Assembly: GCA_963681505.1 (NCBI GenBank)
Contig: OY811978.1
Span: 3,194,300 to 3,258,299, forward strand
Source: Eunapius fragilis
Taxonomy: Eukaryota > Porifera > Demospongiae > Spongillida > Spongillidae
Length of the DNA: 64,000 bases
Direction: 5' to 3'
The translations under genes were made by a program, and so were the position numbers. The notes under the pieces were generated by a model. It saw nothing but the letters and a program-made list of their open reading frames with translations. It was not told the DNA's origin and ran no database searches. Shown piece by piece: positions 23,586 to 49,525 of this stretch. How positions within the stretch are numbered: position 1 is the first letter of the stretch; each line of letters starts with the position of its first letter.

Positions 23586-23960
23586 GAACAAATCACCCTT
23601 GTGATACTTTTTCAAATTTTCCAGGACATGCAAGCAAAAGAAAAGTAACGCTCGCATTGAGTATGGCTAATTATAAATTCAGTGCCTAATAACTTTATGA
23701 TGGATAGTCCAATTTAGGATGCGTAAGAACCATTTGACGGAAAATCAAAAATTTGAAAACTTGAAAAACTATCCAGAAGGGTGATTTTATTGGACACTGT
23801 CTATTATATAATTCAAGCACTCCGTGTTGCGCTAATATGAGGCGTGGACGTGCATACTTTTACCTTTAATATCCGTACAATTTGGTCGTGTTTGACTGGT
23901 GAGAAATGTAGTGAGCTTATTATATTAACCTTGTATCTATTTTTAAACGCTTCAGTTATT
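23586..23960. repeat. MITE-derived segment, shared with 31975-32275
   Basis: Includes about 190 bp of the MITE seen whole at 42360-42609, plus about 130 bp of shared flank (attcaagcactccgtg, cgtgcatacttttacc). The same segment lies just upstream of the PNP exon at 32003-32275, at about 90% identity. Confidence 0.8.
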
Positions 23961-25678
23961 GGCGTTAATAGCTTTCTGGGACCATGCGCTGAGTACCGTA
24001 AGCTATCAGTTGGATATCGTTAGTACATCGGTAGCTTGAAACACGGGGGGCACAGAGCGGGTGCTGTGTATAAAATGGCCGAACTTGTGGGACTAATCAC
24101 ATCGTCTAGTTAGTAGTAGGTTTTTAAATATCGCATAGTAGAGATAGAACATCGGTTTATGTTTATGTGCGAGCCGCTACTGTACTAGAGGTGGAACCTA
24201 GTATAAGGAATTACAGCCATATACAGGATGGTTTGAAAAATATCTCAGCCATTTAGATAAATACATTTTTAAGTAGCAGGAACCCCAAACTATACCACTA
24301 GAGAGTTGTTAGTCCATTCAAATCATGAATTCTGTGCGACCTACTCTGCTTGACGGTGCTCTCACACTCACTGATCAGTAATATCAGGTCACGCTTTTTG
24401 GCTCGATCAAATTGCACTCATTCCCGTTCTTAACCGCACTTTTTATAGATTAGCACCACTTACCGTTGCTCTAAAACTTTTCAAATACTACTAGTATAAC
24501 CGCTAATTAGAGAGCTGCCATCATTCTTGCACAAAATGGTTTATTTAAAAATTAACTGCATTTTTATTCGTGTTGAATGTTCATTTCTATACAGCACTAT
24601 GCCGTTATACTATCATGTAATCCATTTAAAATCGTGGGTGGTTTGACTTCGGCTTTTGGGAATAAGGTAATATGGCTAGCCACAGTGGAAAGTAACCTAA
24701 ACCTGTGCATGTGAGAGTGTGTGGAAAGCCCTTATCAGAGCAGATCCCATGTGTATCCAAAGTGTGATGAGGCAAGCGCAAGTGGTACTTCTATCTGACC
24801 TACACCCCAGCTGTACTAAAGACTGTAGAGGACCTAAATGCAAGCTATGTTTGAGGTACTAGGCAAAGGTTTTGGCAAGCCCATTATTCTTGCAACAGGG
24901 TCTGCCCATTCTGCTAACCTGCCTCACAGCTATATCCACACCGTCCATTACAATCTACTGTAGCCCCTCCCACCACAACACTTAATTGATAGTTATTATG
25001 TTACATTGTATTCTCTGACTTGTATTCTTCTTAACATTACATAAGCATGTTTTCTTACCTTTATGTTATTACAAAGCTATACATGTGAATAATAATATAT
25101 TAATGGCATAGAAACAAGGTCATTTATACCTGGTTCCACCTCTATTGTCAGACTCGGCATGCATCAATACATGTACACTCACTATGATGAATAGCGTTTG
25201 AACAGGTCGCCATTTTATTGGGCAAATTATACAAGGCTGATAAGATTAACTGATTCGGTTATTGGACATGCATTATTGGGATAATATCATTTTTACCTGA
25301 ATCCAACCACCATCATGAGAAACGCGTGTGTCTCGCGAGTTGAGAGGTCTGAAAATGCATAACAGAAGTAACCATAGCATTGGCAAAGTTGTACAGTCTT
25401 GTTGAGAACTCATTTTCTGCAAGGTCTTTTTTCTCAGCTGCTTTGTTCCATGGATGCCACTTGCTTCAATTCTCTCCAGGCAATTGAAGCCAATTAAGGC
25501 CATCTGGTCAATAAATGCTGAATTGATTTTATTCCCTTCTTGAATGCGATTTGAGCAAAACTTTTCATTTATATATGCGGAAAATAATGAATTTCATGGA
25601 AACTGTCTCATTTCGTCATATACCATTGATCTAATTGTGCATTTAGGAGTAAAAATATATATTTCATTTCTCTTGCAG
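23961..25678. other. No exon recognised; probable 5' region of the Death/PNP gene
   Basis: The first Death exon needs an upstream exon ending in phase 1 with G. I could not fix one. ATGs at 24075 and 24672 have short frames without a matching phase-1 donor. Confidence 0.4.
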
Positions 25679-39907
<14,229 letters not shown>

Positions 39908-40419
39908 CATATTTACAGGTAGCAATAGTGTGTTGTGTAATGTTGGTGTGGTGTATGACATGGTGTTCTAGCTGAGACTGTATATAGGTGCATTTGTAGT
40001 TTATAAGTAGACATTTATGACATGTATATATGATAGTGTACATGTATGATGTGGCATGGTGATATGGTGTTCTAGTTAGTACATTTGTAGCTTTTATAAA
40101 TTGTTCAACTGATGTATGCACACGTACATGTATGTATGATGATGATGATGTATTGCAATGTACATGTATTTACATATAATGATGTTTTGTACTCTATGGG
40201 CAAAAGTGTGGTCTGTGGCATGTAACCATGGTGCAAATATATGGGAATAATCTACCAGGATTTATAATGTCATCTGTCTGCTACCAGACTACCTACTGGA
40301 GCATTCTGTACTGGAGCCAATATCATTTCCAGCTAAACATTAGAGCATAGATATGTCAACTCATTTGAGCGCACAGCTTCAATGCAAAGCTAGGGGAGAA
40401 GTCCAAGTTTCATGTATAC
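39908..40419. other. 3' flank of the Death/PNP gene
   Basis: Tandem-like phrases (catgtatgat, gtggtgt) and no second gene. I did not find a clear AATAAA close to the stop. Confidence 0.4.
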
Positions 40420-40427
40420 ATCCACAT

Positions 40428-40889
40428 TAGGGCGTGTAACCTTTTTTATAAATCAAAATCGATTTTTTTCGACTATGAAAAAAGTCCAATCGATTTTTCA
40501 GGTTAATAGCAACTTGCAAATCGGTTAGTAGGAACTATAAATCGATTTTGGCGATTAATGCACTATTAATTTGCCAACGATTACCTATGTTTTTCCAGGT
40601 TTGTCCTTTTTTAGTAATGGCGCGATAAATCACAGTTTCTTAAGTCTAATACTAGTATATAGTCAGTTTTATTGCTCATCAGTTACTTATGCCAACTTTA
40701 TCATTAAAACAACAAAGATAGTATCCACAGGGACTAGGAACGATGTGCATGCCAATACTACGCCAAACCCATGATTCAAGGGCGAGGCGGATTGTAACCC
40801 GCAAGCGTTTTTTTCACCGAAAAACACGTGGCTATTTGTAAGAATGGGAGAAGTAAGAATATTTGTAAGAATGGGAGAAGTAAGGTTTT

Positions 40890-40921
<32 letters not shown>

Positions 40922-42305
40922 GGAAGTGTACAACCATAGTAACATCAATGTAAATCTAATACATTACAGAGGCATGCACTATATTAATTACACACTCTAC
41001 ATGTATATAAATTACACACTACTTGTGGTGCCCATTACAGAGGCAGCATTGCCCTGCTGGAGTGCAATGGACACTCTTTGCAGAAGGAATGGGAGAGACT
41101 GGTGGTCATGAGTGATGCTCTGCTGACGCCTGCTGATATCCGTGAGCAAACTGAGAGCATCAGGGCCAAGGGCACCTGAGGTCTCTATTGCTACTGGGAC
41201 AAAATGGTGAGATTTGGAGAGCAGAGCATACTTCTCCTTCTTCCTGGCTTCAGCAGCTGTGGCTACAGCTCTAGCTTCCCTTGTGGCATCAGACATGTAT
41301 GAGGCTGCAAAGGTGTCCACACAAGTAAAGTCCCAAACAAGACACTGGCCAGACTTCCATGGGGCAATGGAACAACCATCAGGTCGCTTGCCATCTGATC
41401 TGCATAGGCCAATGGGCTCAAGTGTTGATGGTACGTTTATTGCTGCCAGTGACCTATGTATAATGGCATTGATAGCAACATGCCTTGAAAAACGACCCTG
41501 ACTTTTAATGCAGCTGAGCCCATGAGTAGCGAGGGCATCAACATGACCTCCACAGTGGTGGCAGATGTGGGGTTGACAAAGTGGCGTAGGTTTTAATTAT
41601 CTGAGATAAAAATGAAAATGAATAGTTTGTCCATCCCGCAGCTTGCGCTCTTTTCTTGTACAAAATGCCTTAAACACGTACGTGTATCATACCCATCCGC
41701 CACAATTGGCAGTTATAATGCATAATTCGCCCTCAATATACAATTCAATAAGTACTGAGCAGTGCCAGCTAGACATCTCATGGTGGAGCACCCCTCCACG
41801 CATATGACAAAGCCGCCAATCGAGACATGTATGATATTTAGAACGTCATGGCCGAACGTCTGGAAACAAGTCAGTGTACCGTGCAAAAGTGTGCGTAGCG
41901 CGTTTGATTAATGCACATGTACAATACGTGCGAACATATATAATAGCCGTGCCCAGGCCCCCACCGCGTATATTGAAGGAGGGCACTGATGGCTACCTTC
42001 AGCCAGGTCCCCAGACGTGCGACTATACAACTACAATGTTTCATTTTTAACCCGTTAGTATGCCTTTGTACAGGCGGGAAAAGTGAAGGGCATATTTAAA
42101 AGGGTAATCGATTTGCTACCGATTTTTGCATATGAAGGAAACGAATATCGACTAATCGCGACTAAGAAAAACAGAATCGGTTATTTCGACTAAAGGAAAT
42201 TCAGCAATCGGTAACCTGCTATTCTACTAAGTGCATAGTCGACCGAATAGGTAATCGCGAATAACCGATTAACCTAAAAAACCTGAAAATCGGTTACACA
42301 CCCTA
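40428..42305. mobile_element. hAT-like DNA transposon, 8-bp TSD ATCCACAT
   Basis: Termini TAGGGCGTGTAACC and GGTTACACACCCTA are inverted repeats, and the next bases (cgattttcaggtt type) are also similar. Identical ATCCACAT flanks it at 40420-40427 and 42306-42313. Length 1,878 bp. No hAT transposase is seen, so it is non-autonomous. It contains a minus-strand RLE gene fragment and a T tract at 40889-40919. Confidence 0.9.
41012..41590 (-). pseudogene. Zinc-finger plus restriction-like endonuclease module (inside the hAT element)
   Basis: An uninterrupted minus-strand frame of about 190 residues: CHHCGGHVDALATHGLSC (a CCHC finger), then KRPDGCSIAPWKSGQCLVWD (PD...D of a PD-(D/E)XK nuclease), SYMSDATREARAVATAAEAR-KK, and QRVSIALQQGNAASVMG. 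This is the tail usually found behind reverse transcriptase in RLE-type retroelements. No RT is present here. Either it was captured by the hAT element or it inserted into it. Confidence 0.7.
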
Positions 42306-42359
42306 ATCCACATACAGTAAGTAAGATAAATGCCTCAATAACAACTGCCAACACAATAT

Positions 42360-42609
42360 GGGACAGTGTCCAGCTAAATCACCCTTATGGTACTTTTTCA
42401 TAATTTCCAGAACAAGCAAAAGAAAAGTAACGCTCGCATTGAAATGTATGGCTAATTATAAATTCAGCGCCTAATAACTTTGTGATGGATAGTCCGATTT
42501 AGGATGCGTAAGGACCATTTGACAGAAGCTCATGGGTGTTCAAGGAAAGTCAAAAAATTTGAAAACTTGATAAACGAGCCAGAAGGGTGATTCTGCTGGA
42601 CACCGTCCC
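42360..42609. mobile_element. MITE with TIR GGGACAGTGTCCAGC, 250 bp
   Basis: The ends gggacagtgtccagctaaat and its near-complement (ctggacaccgtccc) enclose a body found in part at 23586 and 32003. Flanking ATAT on both sides may be the target duplication. Confidence 0.85.
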
Positions 42610-45045
42610 ATATCTTAATAAGTGTGCACTCCCATGGCAGATCATACACTACTGACACCTTTTCCCCTATTAATGAAATACCTAGCTACTAAGTGATAAG
42701 GGAGGAATGTGTAGTGTGGCCACAAGTGCTTTTGCCTGTAATTCTACTCTCTAAGGTGCTTCATCACCTCATAATTTCTGTAGGTCTGTTGTCTATGTTG
42801 GTCAGCTTCCCTCATCACTGCCACACTTAAAAGATTATACAATGTAGCTACTGCAGGCATCTAGTGCGGTTGATTGTCTCCATAGTCATTCAAGTTTCCT
42901 GCAACCATGTTCCTTTCCATTTGACACCCTTTTCCCCTCAGAACATATCCTCAGTCGTGTCCCACTAATATGTGCCTGTTCCATACTGCTGGGGAATGAG
43001 ACAAGCTCGCTGCTTTTGACCTCACTGTTCCATCACTGCTAACTCTCAACTGATATTATCTTGGAAGTGGATTTGACTTGTGGGTCTGCAAAGCTTCACA
43101 TGATGCCAATGCCATCAAATGGACTGGGTGTGCATACCACATGGAGCTGAGACTTACTGTTTTTGGGGGAAAGCCTTCCTCAAGTGGCTGGCTGCATGTC
43201 AACGTCATGTGGTCACAGCTTGATAATCTTTACTAGTATTGTCACCTTCTATAATTAACTTAGTGTGGCCTGCAGCTAGGGCCATTATATCATGTTCGTT
43301 TAGAGCTAGCCTCTGCATAGTTATTTGATACTTGTAAATTTCGTTGCAATTGTGTAAAAAAAAAAACGTTAAGAAAAATACTGAAGTACGCAAACACACT
43401 ACTAAGGCAGAAGCTTCATGGCCTTAGAGATGCTCCATCGATCCAACAAATATTATCATGTGTGGTTCAGTTCGCAGGTTAGACATGCGCTCTTCTAGAT
43501 TATAATCCTGTGTATTGAACTCACATTACCTTGGCGTAAAATATATTAACAATCGAACCCCAGCTACATATAATCAAATCATTCATAGCTTACTGACTTA
43601 AGCTTATGTGCACGTGGAGAGCGACATTAGGTATTATACTATACATGCACGCAGTTGCATCCAAAGACCTGTACCATCTATATTGTACCGCACTAATTTA
43701 CGATGAATAAGTTGGCTAATATTAATCCTTTTTGGTAAAAATTAAAATTTGCGCTTCAATTGGGCATCTGTTTACTCTATTGATGGAGCTCTGAATGCTT
43801 CCTAAAGGATGGGATTCCATTGCAGGTAAGACCTCTTGGCGCTAATATAGGTTGTTGTTTGTGCCCTCAGCGGAGTTAAGGCCAGGGTCCAATCTACTCT
43901 ATTATCTATGGTCCAATTATTAAATGGTACGGCAAGATGGACGGTTTTTAACAATTTACTCCTCTCTTTTTATTTGTTTCCCCTACAGGCATGTAGTATG
44001 GTAAGACTCAGAATTCATAGCAGAATGCAATGTAAAGCTTGCTTTTTCTCCTGCTCAATGGATTCTTGAACGGCAATGAACTGAACTGCGCAGTGTCTCT
44101 AGAAAAAGAGGGACAATACTGTAGGCGGAACCTACTTCCTCAACATTTGGGCTTCACTTTGTCCATGAAAATGCAGTGTACAGTGTGCTTTGAAAATATC
44201 TGTTTCGGAACTCTTATAGCATTTTGCGTGAAAAAATATACACTGATATACATGCCATTGTGTAGCGCTCTCACAATGAAATTTATTAGCATTGGGGGTA
44301 CTGCCTTCCGAAGGTGGAAACTGTATAATAAAACCATTTGCCCAATGGTTTAAGATAAAATAAGGCTATGAAACTCATATTTGGGTCTCCGCTTTTTATA
44401 AACCTTTACCACTGTCCATTCGACGCGGCCACTTCTAATTACCAAATTGAAATTTATACGCGCAGTGTTTACGCGGGATACAGCTGCCGCTACTAACTGC
44501 ATATCACGATCAGTCAGAACTTTGTTGAAAGGATCACCGGTAAGCATCGAGGTATATTAGATATGCACACAACAGTGACAGCTGCTAAAAAGATACCTCT
44601 TGACCAGTACTGCTCTTGACATAAAAGGCTTTGTTTATCATGTATGCGGTGGTTTCCCTTATATGAAACCATTTGCCGCTAACAAGTCAAGTATACAACC
44701 ATACAAGAAATTTTAACAATAAGAATGAAAACAAATGACATCACATATTCCAATCCCAATATTTTTAAAACACCATTACATGTACATACAGATCAGAGTA
44801 CAAATGCTACTATTTTACTCTAAGAGTGGTTCAGGAATTCAAGAGCACATTTCAAGCACTGCTCAAACTGGAAGACCACTACTTTCAAAGGAGGTCAGAC
44901 AGGAGAACATGCAACAGCTCTAAGACCCATGTGAGAGCAATGAGGAGCATGTTCTCAAAGGTGGCGCCTCAATGCAATCTGGAATATGAGATTATAAATT
45001 ATGAAAGTGAACATGAGATTACATTTGCAGTAGATGCTTGGAAAT
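42610..45045. other. No supported gene
   Basis: Small open frames (44039-44353 plus, 44350-44547 minus, 44826-45045 plus) have no recognisable domain and no splice context. Nothing else found. Confidence 0.45.
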
Positions 45046-45800
45046 CGTTAACCCCACAAGACACATCTCTGTGCACACACAAGACACACCTCTGTGCACA
45101 CACAAGACACACCTCTGTGCACACACGTCTGTGCACACACAAGACACACCTCTGTGCACACACGTCTGTTCACACACAAGACACACCTCTGTGCACACAT
45201 GTCTATGCACACACAAGGCACATCTCTGTGCACACACAAGACACCTCTGTGCACACACAAGACACATCTCTGTGCACACACAAGACACACCTCTATGCAC
45301 ACACAAGACACACCTCTGTGCACACACAAGACACACCTCTGTGCACACACAAGATACACCTCTGTGCACACATGTCTGTGCACACACAAGGCACATCTCT
45401 GTGCACACACAAGACACACCTCCGTGCACACACAAGACACCTCTGTGCACACACAAGGCATATCTCTGTGCACACACAAGACACACCTCTGTGCACACAT
45501 GTCTGTGCACACACAAGACACACCTCTGTGCACACACAAGGCACACATCTGTGCACACACAAGACACACCTCTGTGCACATACAAGACACACCTCTGTGC
45601 AGACACGACACATCTCTGTGCACACACAAGACACACCTCTGTGCACACACAAGACATATCTCTGTGCACATACAAGACACACCTCTGTGCACACACAAGA
45701 CACATCTCTGTGCACACACAAGACACACCTCTGTGCACAGACAAGACACACCTCTGTGCACACACAAGACACACCTCTGTGCACACATCTCTGTGCACCC
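45046..45800. repeat. Minisatellite acacctctgtgcacacacaa, about 35 units
   Basis: About 21-22-bp units with 9-13-bp variants. Gives long false frames on both strands. Confidence 0.95.
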
Positions 45801-46117
45801 CACCTTCTGAGTTCACCCTTCCCACATCCCTTATCACACCTTCACCCTCACCAGTTGTACTTGCTACACATCACTGTACATCCTTGCCATACAACCATAC
45901 ATGCTACACACTCTCATTTAAAGACACTACGGTACAGATCAGTATACATGCACGCTATCACACTGCCTAAATGCATAACCACTTTTTATTTTGGCCGCTA
46001 CCTGGTACTTAGATGGAGGGATAATGCGCGCTAGTTAGAAATACCGGTGGTATATTCAAACCCCATTGTCAACAAAAATGGGGACTTGCCAAGTACTATA
46101 ACCTAAACTTCACACTA

Positions 46118-46418
46118 AGGGGGCTTGTCCAAACGGATTTTGGAAAAATTAGCGTCATTGTGACGTTAGGGGGGGAGGGAGGCTGTGACGTTAAGAAAAA
46201 TTTTATTGTCCGCAAGTATTGTTTTATAATACGGCACATCTAGTTAGCTGCAGCCAGTGGCAGCAGTTACGCCTATTACTACACTGCATATTGAGTAATG
46301 TTTCATGCTACTGATCTAACAAACACTCTATGACGCTTAGAGGGGGGGGGGGGGGGGGGTTAATATGTTAACGTCTCAATGACGCTAATTTTTCCAAACA
46401 TAGTTTGGACAAGCCCTC
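46118..46418. mobile_element. MITE with TIR GGGCTTGTCCAAAC, TA target
   Basis: Inverted ends aagggggcttgtccaaac and gtttggacaagccctct, with inner gacgctaatttttcc also inverted. TA on both sides (46116-46117 and 46419-46420) suggests a mariner-like TSD. Contains a G18 tract at 46342-46359. Confidence 0.8.
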
Positions 46419-46624
46419 TAAACCATGCAGTAAACAAGGATAACCTTTCACAAGTTAGGCTGTTAGCAAGCCAGGCGCCTCGATCCTGTTCAACCCGCTC
46501 GCTCAGTGCTCCATCGATGTTGCAGAGGTGATCAAACAAGTTGAAGCCATAGAACAAACTCGCGTGAAAGTTCTCGACTCCTATATTTCTATGTGTAGGC
46601 ATACGCGTACGTACATGTATAGAC

Positions 46625-46910
46625 ACAAGTAAATAAAAACATTCTCTACGAGAAAGTTGGTGGGATATAGGATTTGATTATGACATTGGTGGTGTAAAAA
46701 GCAAGGAAACAAGGTCTTATCAGAAGGGAAAATGTCATAGTCCTATATTTAGCACATTTCTAGGGCATGTGTTGTTTGTGTGCTAAATATAGGACTATGA
46801 CATTTTCCCTTCTGATAAGACCTTGTTTCCTTGCTTTTTACACCACCAATGTCATAATCAAATCCTATATCCCACCAACTTTCTCGTAGAGAATGTTTTT
46901 ATTTACTTGT
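46625..46910. mobile_element. Foldback MITE family F1, copy c
   Basis: Almost identical to copy a, except that the loop is in inverted order (catttctagggcatgtgttg). Confidence 0.92.
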
Positions 46911-46952
46911 TTTCTTTATTTTTTTTCATACCCATTTAATTATACAAGACAT

Positions 46953-47072
46953 TAGTCTCGTACCCAGACCGTCTATGACGTAAGCGAATATCGCTGTAAA
47001 CAGTACATACGTATGGACGTAGTGTTTACAGCGATAATCGCTTACGTCATAGACGGTCTGGGTACGAGACTA
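46953..47072. mobile_element. 120-bp palindromic MITE, 9-bp TSD ACAAGACAT
   Basis: TAGTCTCG...CGAGACTA between identical ACAAGACAT at 46944-46952 and 47073-47081. Same element and same insertion as 14993-15116, with four bases fewer at the centre. Confidence 0.9.
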
Positions 47073-47734
47073 ACAAGACATAGGAGGCTGATAGTCGATT
47101 GTTTATCAAAGTATTATATTATATAAAAGCGAGTCCTCCAGCCGATTCTGAAGCTATTGGTGAAATTTTCATCGCTTAGAAATGTTCCTGTCCTGAGTTA
47201 TGCGTGGGCAAGAAGGAGGAGAAGGAGAAGAAGACGACCCGCCCCTTGTTCCGAGACTGGGTACGAGGACGGGCAGTACACTCTTGTTCTCAACAACCAC
47301 GCGGTTCAGCGACATGAAACAAAAACGAAACTACTCATTTTTGACTTCTAGATCGATTGCTAAAACAAGCTACACGATCCGATCGTCGGGAGTGTTGTTA
47401 CAGACGGGTCGCGTTTTTTTAATGACATTCATAGTCGGGGTCAAATCCTATATGGAAGTTTCTAACGAAACTTCCGATAGCTATAATAGAAGAACTATAC
47501 CGTAATTCATTATGTGACGTCACGTTTACGCGTTATAACATGCATGCATGTGAGGATATGGTCATTCTGGCATAAACCAGCATTGCACCTTCAATACATC
47601 CCTGTGAATGGAAATAACTTTAACTCTAATTGATGTGTACCTGAGGTGCTTTTGGCAATGTGTGATCAGAAAAGGAGGTTAAACTGCCCAGAGGTAATAT
47701 CTATGAACTGTCCAAAGTTCCAAAATATAACGTT

Positions 47735-47850
47735 TGCTTTTGGCAGCACCTCATGCTGCTTCATGGCTTTCTGTCATCCCTTCTGTTGGCTGGAGTTTGC
47801 AATTGGATCCTGATGAATGTCGGACGGCTGCAAAGTGGTGGCTTGGCTAG
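47735..47850 (+). pseudogene. RLE-module remnant
   Basis: AAPHAASWLSVIPSVGWSLQ then LDPDECRTAAKWWLG and a stop. It matches PHASSWLSVLPSQGLGLHLD...AIKWWLG of the gene at 49526. Confidence 0.65.
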
Positions 47851-48521
47851 ATACCTTGGTGTCATTTCTGTTTAGAGCCCAAACCGACGTACAAAGATGT
47901 AGTTGGTTCTAGTTCAGGACTCAGAATACCTTTTGCATGTCCATAGCACCAGACCCAGACCCAGTCTACTGACTAGTTACGGTATGGGAGCCTTCCATCC
48001 ATTGAAACAATTATTTTCCTGTTACAAATTCACTTCGAATTATCAGATTTGTCATTTCTTCCTGATACTACAGACCCCCAAGTACCTATGGCCTTCAACT
48101 GCAAATCAATACCAGTCTGTCATGAATATAGACCTGAAAAGGGGTGCCATCACCATAGGATCTACAGGAGGACATGGTATCATGAGGTCATGATTCCTTG
48201 TTAATTATGCAAAAGTCCGACAATCCCAGCAATTGGCACATTGCATTTGCACCATTGTCAACAGTGGTTATCACTTTCACTTGCTATTTACTCAAGCGAC
48301 TAAGGTTATCCCTCCCCTTCATTAATTATTAACATAGACCCCTGCTCTCCCCTCCTCCCCCTCCATCTGCAATTAGTACATCCACCCCTGGTAGGGCTAT
48401 CCTTACTAGCTAGTGAAGGCCTAGAAGGGGAGGCATATTATTGACATGAGTTGCCTTCATGGCTGGTTGACCTATTAGAAGGTGTGGCTATGTGATAAGC
48501 AACTCTCCTTTTTGTCTTCAG
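47851..48521. other. No gene recognised
   Basis: A frame at 47903-48193 has no domain. This region is probably intron or flank of the second Death gene. Confidence 0.4.
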
Positions 48522-49023
48522 TGGACACCACTTCTTTGTCAGAGCTGGTGAAGAAAGCAGTGCCTAACTTGCAAGGTAGGTGGCATACATGTTTACGTGT
48601 GAAAGGGGGAGGGGGGGGGGGGGGGGGGCACATGTGTGTGAGATTGCATGGTGTGTAAGGAGGGGCCACATGTTGCATGTGTGGGGGTCACATGTTTTGC
48701 CAGGGGAGGGGAGGGGGGGGTATGGTGGTAGGTTTCACAGCATGCCTCCTGAACCATTGAATAATGTATGCCTACAGCAAAACCCACCTTGCCAGAACTG
48801 AACGGCACAAAGGTCGATGTAGTTCAAAAAGTTGGAGCACGCTATGAAAAGTTTGGTATAGCTCTACTCAATGATGCCGACGAAGGCATTGTGAAAGCAT
48901 TGGAATATCAATTTCAACGCGATTGTGCGAGTATCAACACGGAAATACTCCGTCGATGGCTGCAAGGCAGTGGTTTATGTCCAGTGAACTGGTCAACCCT
49001 GGTGAATGCCCTAGAAGGAATTG
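48522..49023 (+). CDS. Second Death-domain gene (two exons seen, partial)
   Basis: Exon 48522-48575 (18 codons, VDTTSLSELVKKAVPNLQ) and exon 48778-49023 (82 codons) are both phase 1 to 1, with acceptors tgtcttcag and tgcctacag and donors gtaggt and gtatgt. The larger encodes a Death-fold domain: VVQKVGARYEKFGIALLNDA, LEYQFQRDCASINTEILRRW and PVNWSTLVNALEGI. The shared exon phase and domain type link it to the gene at 25679-39907. It could be a paralogue or, less likely, downstream exons of the same locus. No start or stop exon is certain. Its introns carry RLE-module fragments. Confidence 0.65.
48611..48628. repeat. G18 tract
   Basis: Homopolymer in the intron between the two Death-gene exons. 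Confidence 0.9.
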
Positions 49024-49525
49024 GTATGTGAAAACTGATGTTGAAATGCGTAGATGTAGTTATTGTGTTCTGTGGTAATTACTGCAAGCCATATGATGAC
49101 TTGTTCTTGATGACAGTATGGTTGTGGTGGTGATGAGAGGGACTAGTAATAAGTGTAGTGATGTCATATGCAGCAATCTCATGTGTGCTGCTGGTGCAAG
49201 TTTATGTTATAGTATGGTAACCAGACCCTCTGTGTGAAGCATGTAATATGAAAAGAAGGAGCAACCTTACAGTCTTACCTTGTTCTGGCTCCGTTGCAGA
49301 TTGAGCTTTTCATTATTGCATTCTGCAATAGTTTGTCTCCGAGGCTCGCGATCCTCATACCATCGACGATCAACAGCAAATCTTCTTGAGAGTCCAATTG
49401 ACCTCATGTGCTCATCCTAAGTTTTTATTATTGTTCCTGCATTGTCACTATTCTGTAGTTGTGGGCAGGTTTGTTCTCCTTAAAGACTGTAAGTTGTATT
49501 AGAAAAAAAAAAACCACCCAGCACA
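49024..49525. other. No gene recognised
   Basis: Flank between the Death exon and the RLE module. Confidence 0.4.

Larger units (their letters stand above)
46625..47477 (+). mobile_element. Composite 850-bp element, copy 2 (inverted relative to copy 1)
   Basis: Reverse complement of 14597-15444 at more than 95% identity, with F1 foldback (46625-46910), palindromic MITE (46953-47072) and polypurine part (47090-47477) in mirrored order. Confidence 0.85.

Noticed and set aside
25273-25503. Minus-strand frame with a hydrophobic LPMLWLLLLCIF, possibly a signal-peptide exon
   Set aside because: No downstream exon, no conservation evidence. It lies in the probable 5' flank of the Death/PNP gene.
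43890-43912. 18-bp inverted match ctactctattatctatgg with 21417-21435
   Set aside because: Too short to assign to an element. Could be chance or a tiny MITE-end relic.
44350-44547. 65-residue minus frame starting MLTGDPFNKVL
   Set aside because: No family, no splice or promoter evidence, length expected by chance.
44826-46034. Long frames through 45.0-45.8 kb on both strands
   Set aside because: Minisatellite translation (CTHKTHLCAH). The 5' 70 residues have no recognisable domain.
46020-46080. Second tRNA-like stretch (tattcaaacccc)
   Set aside because: The B-box match is partial and no cloverleaf can be drawn.
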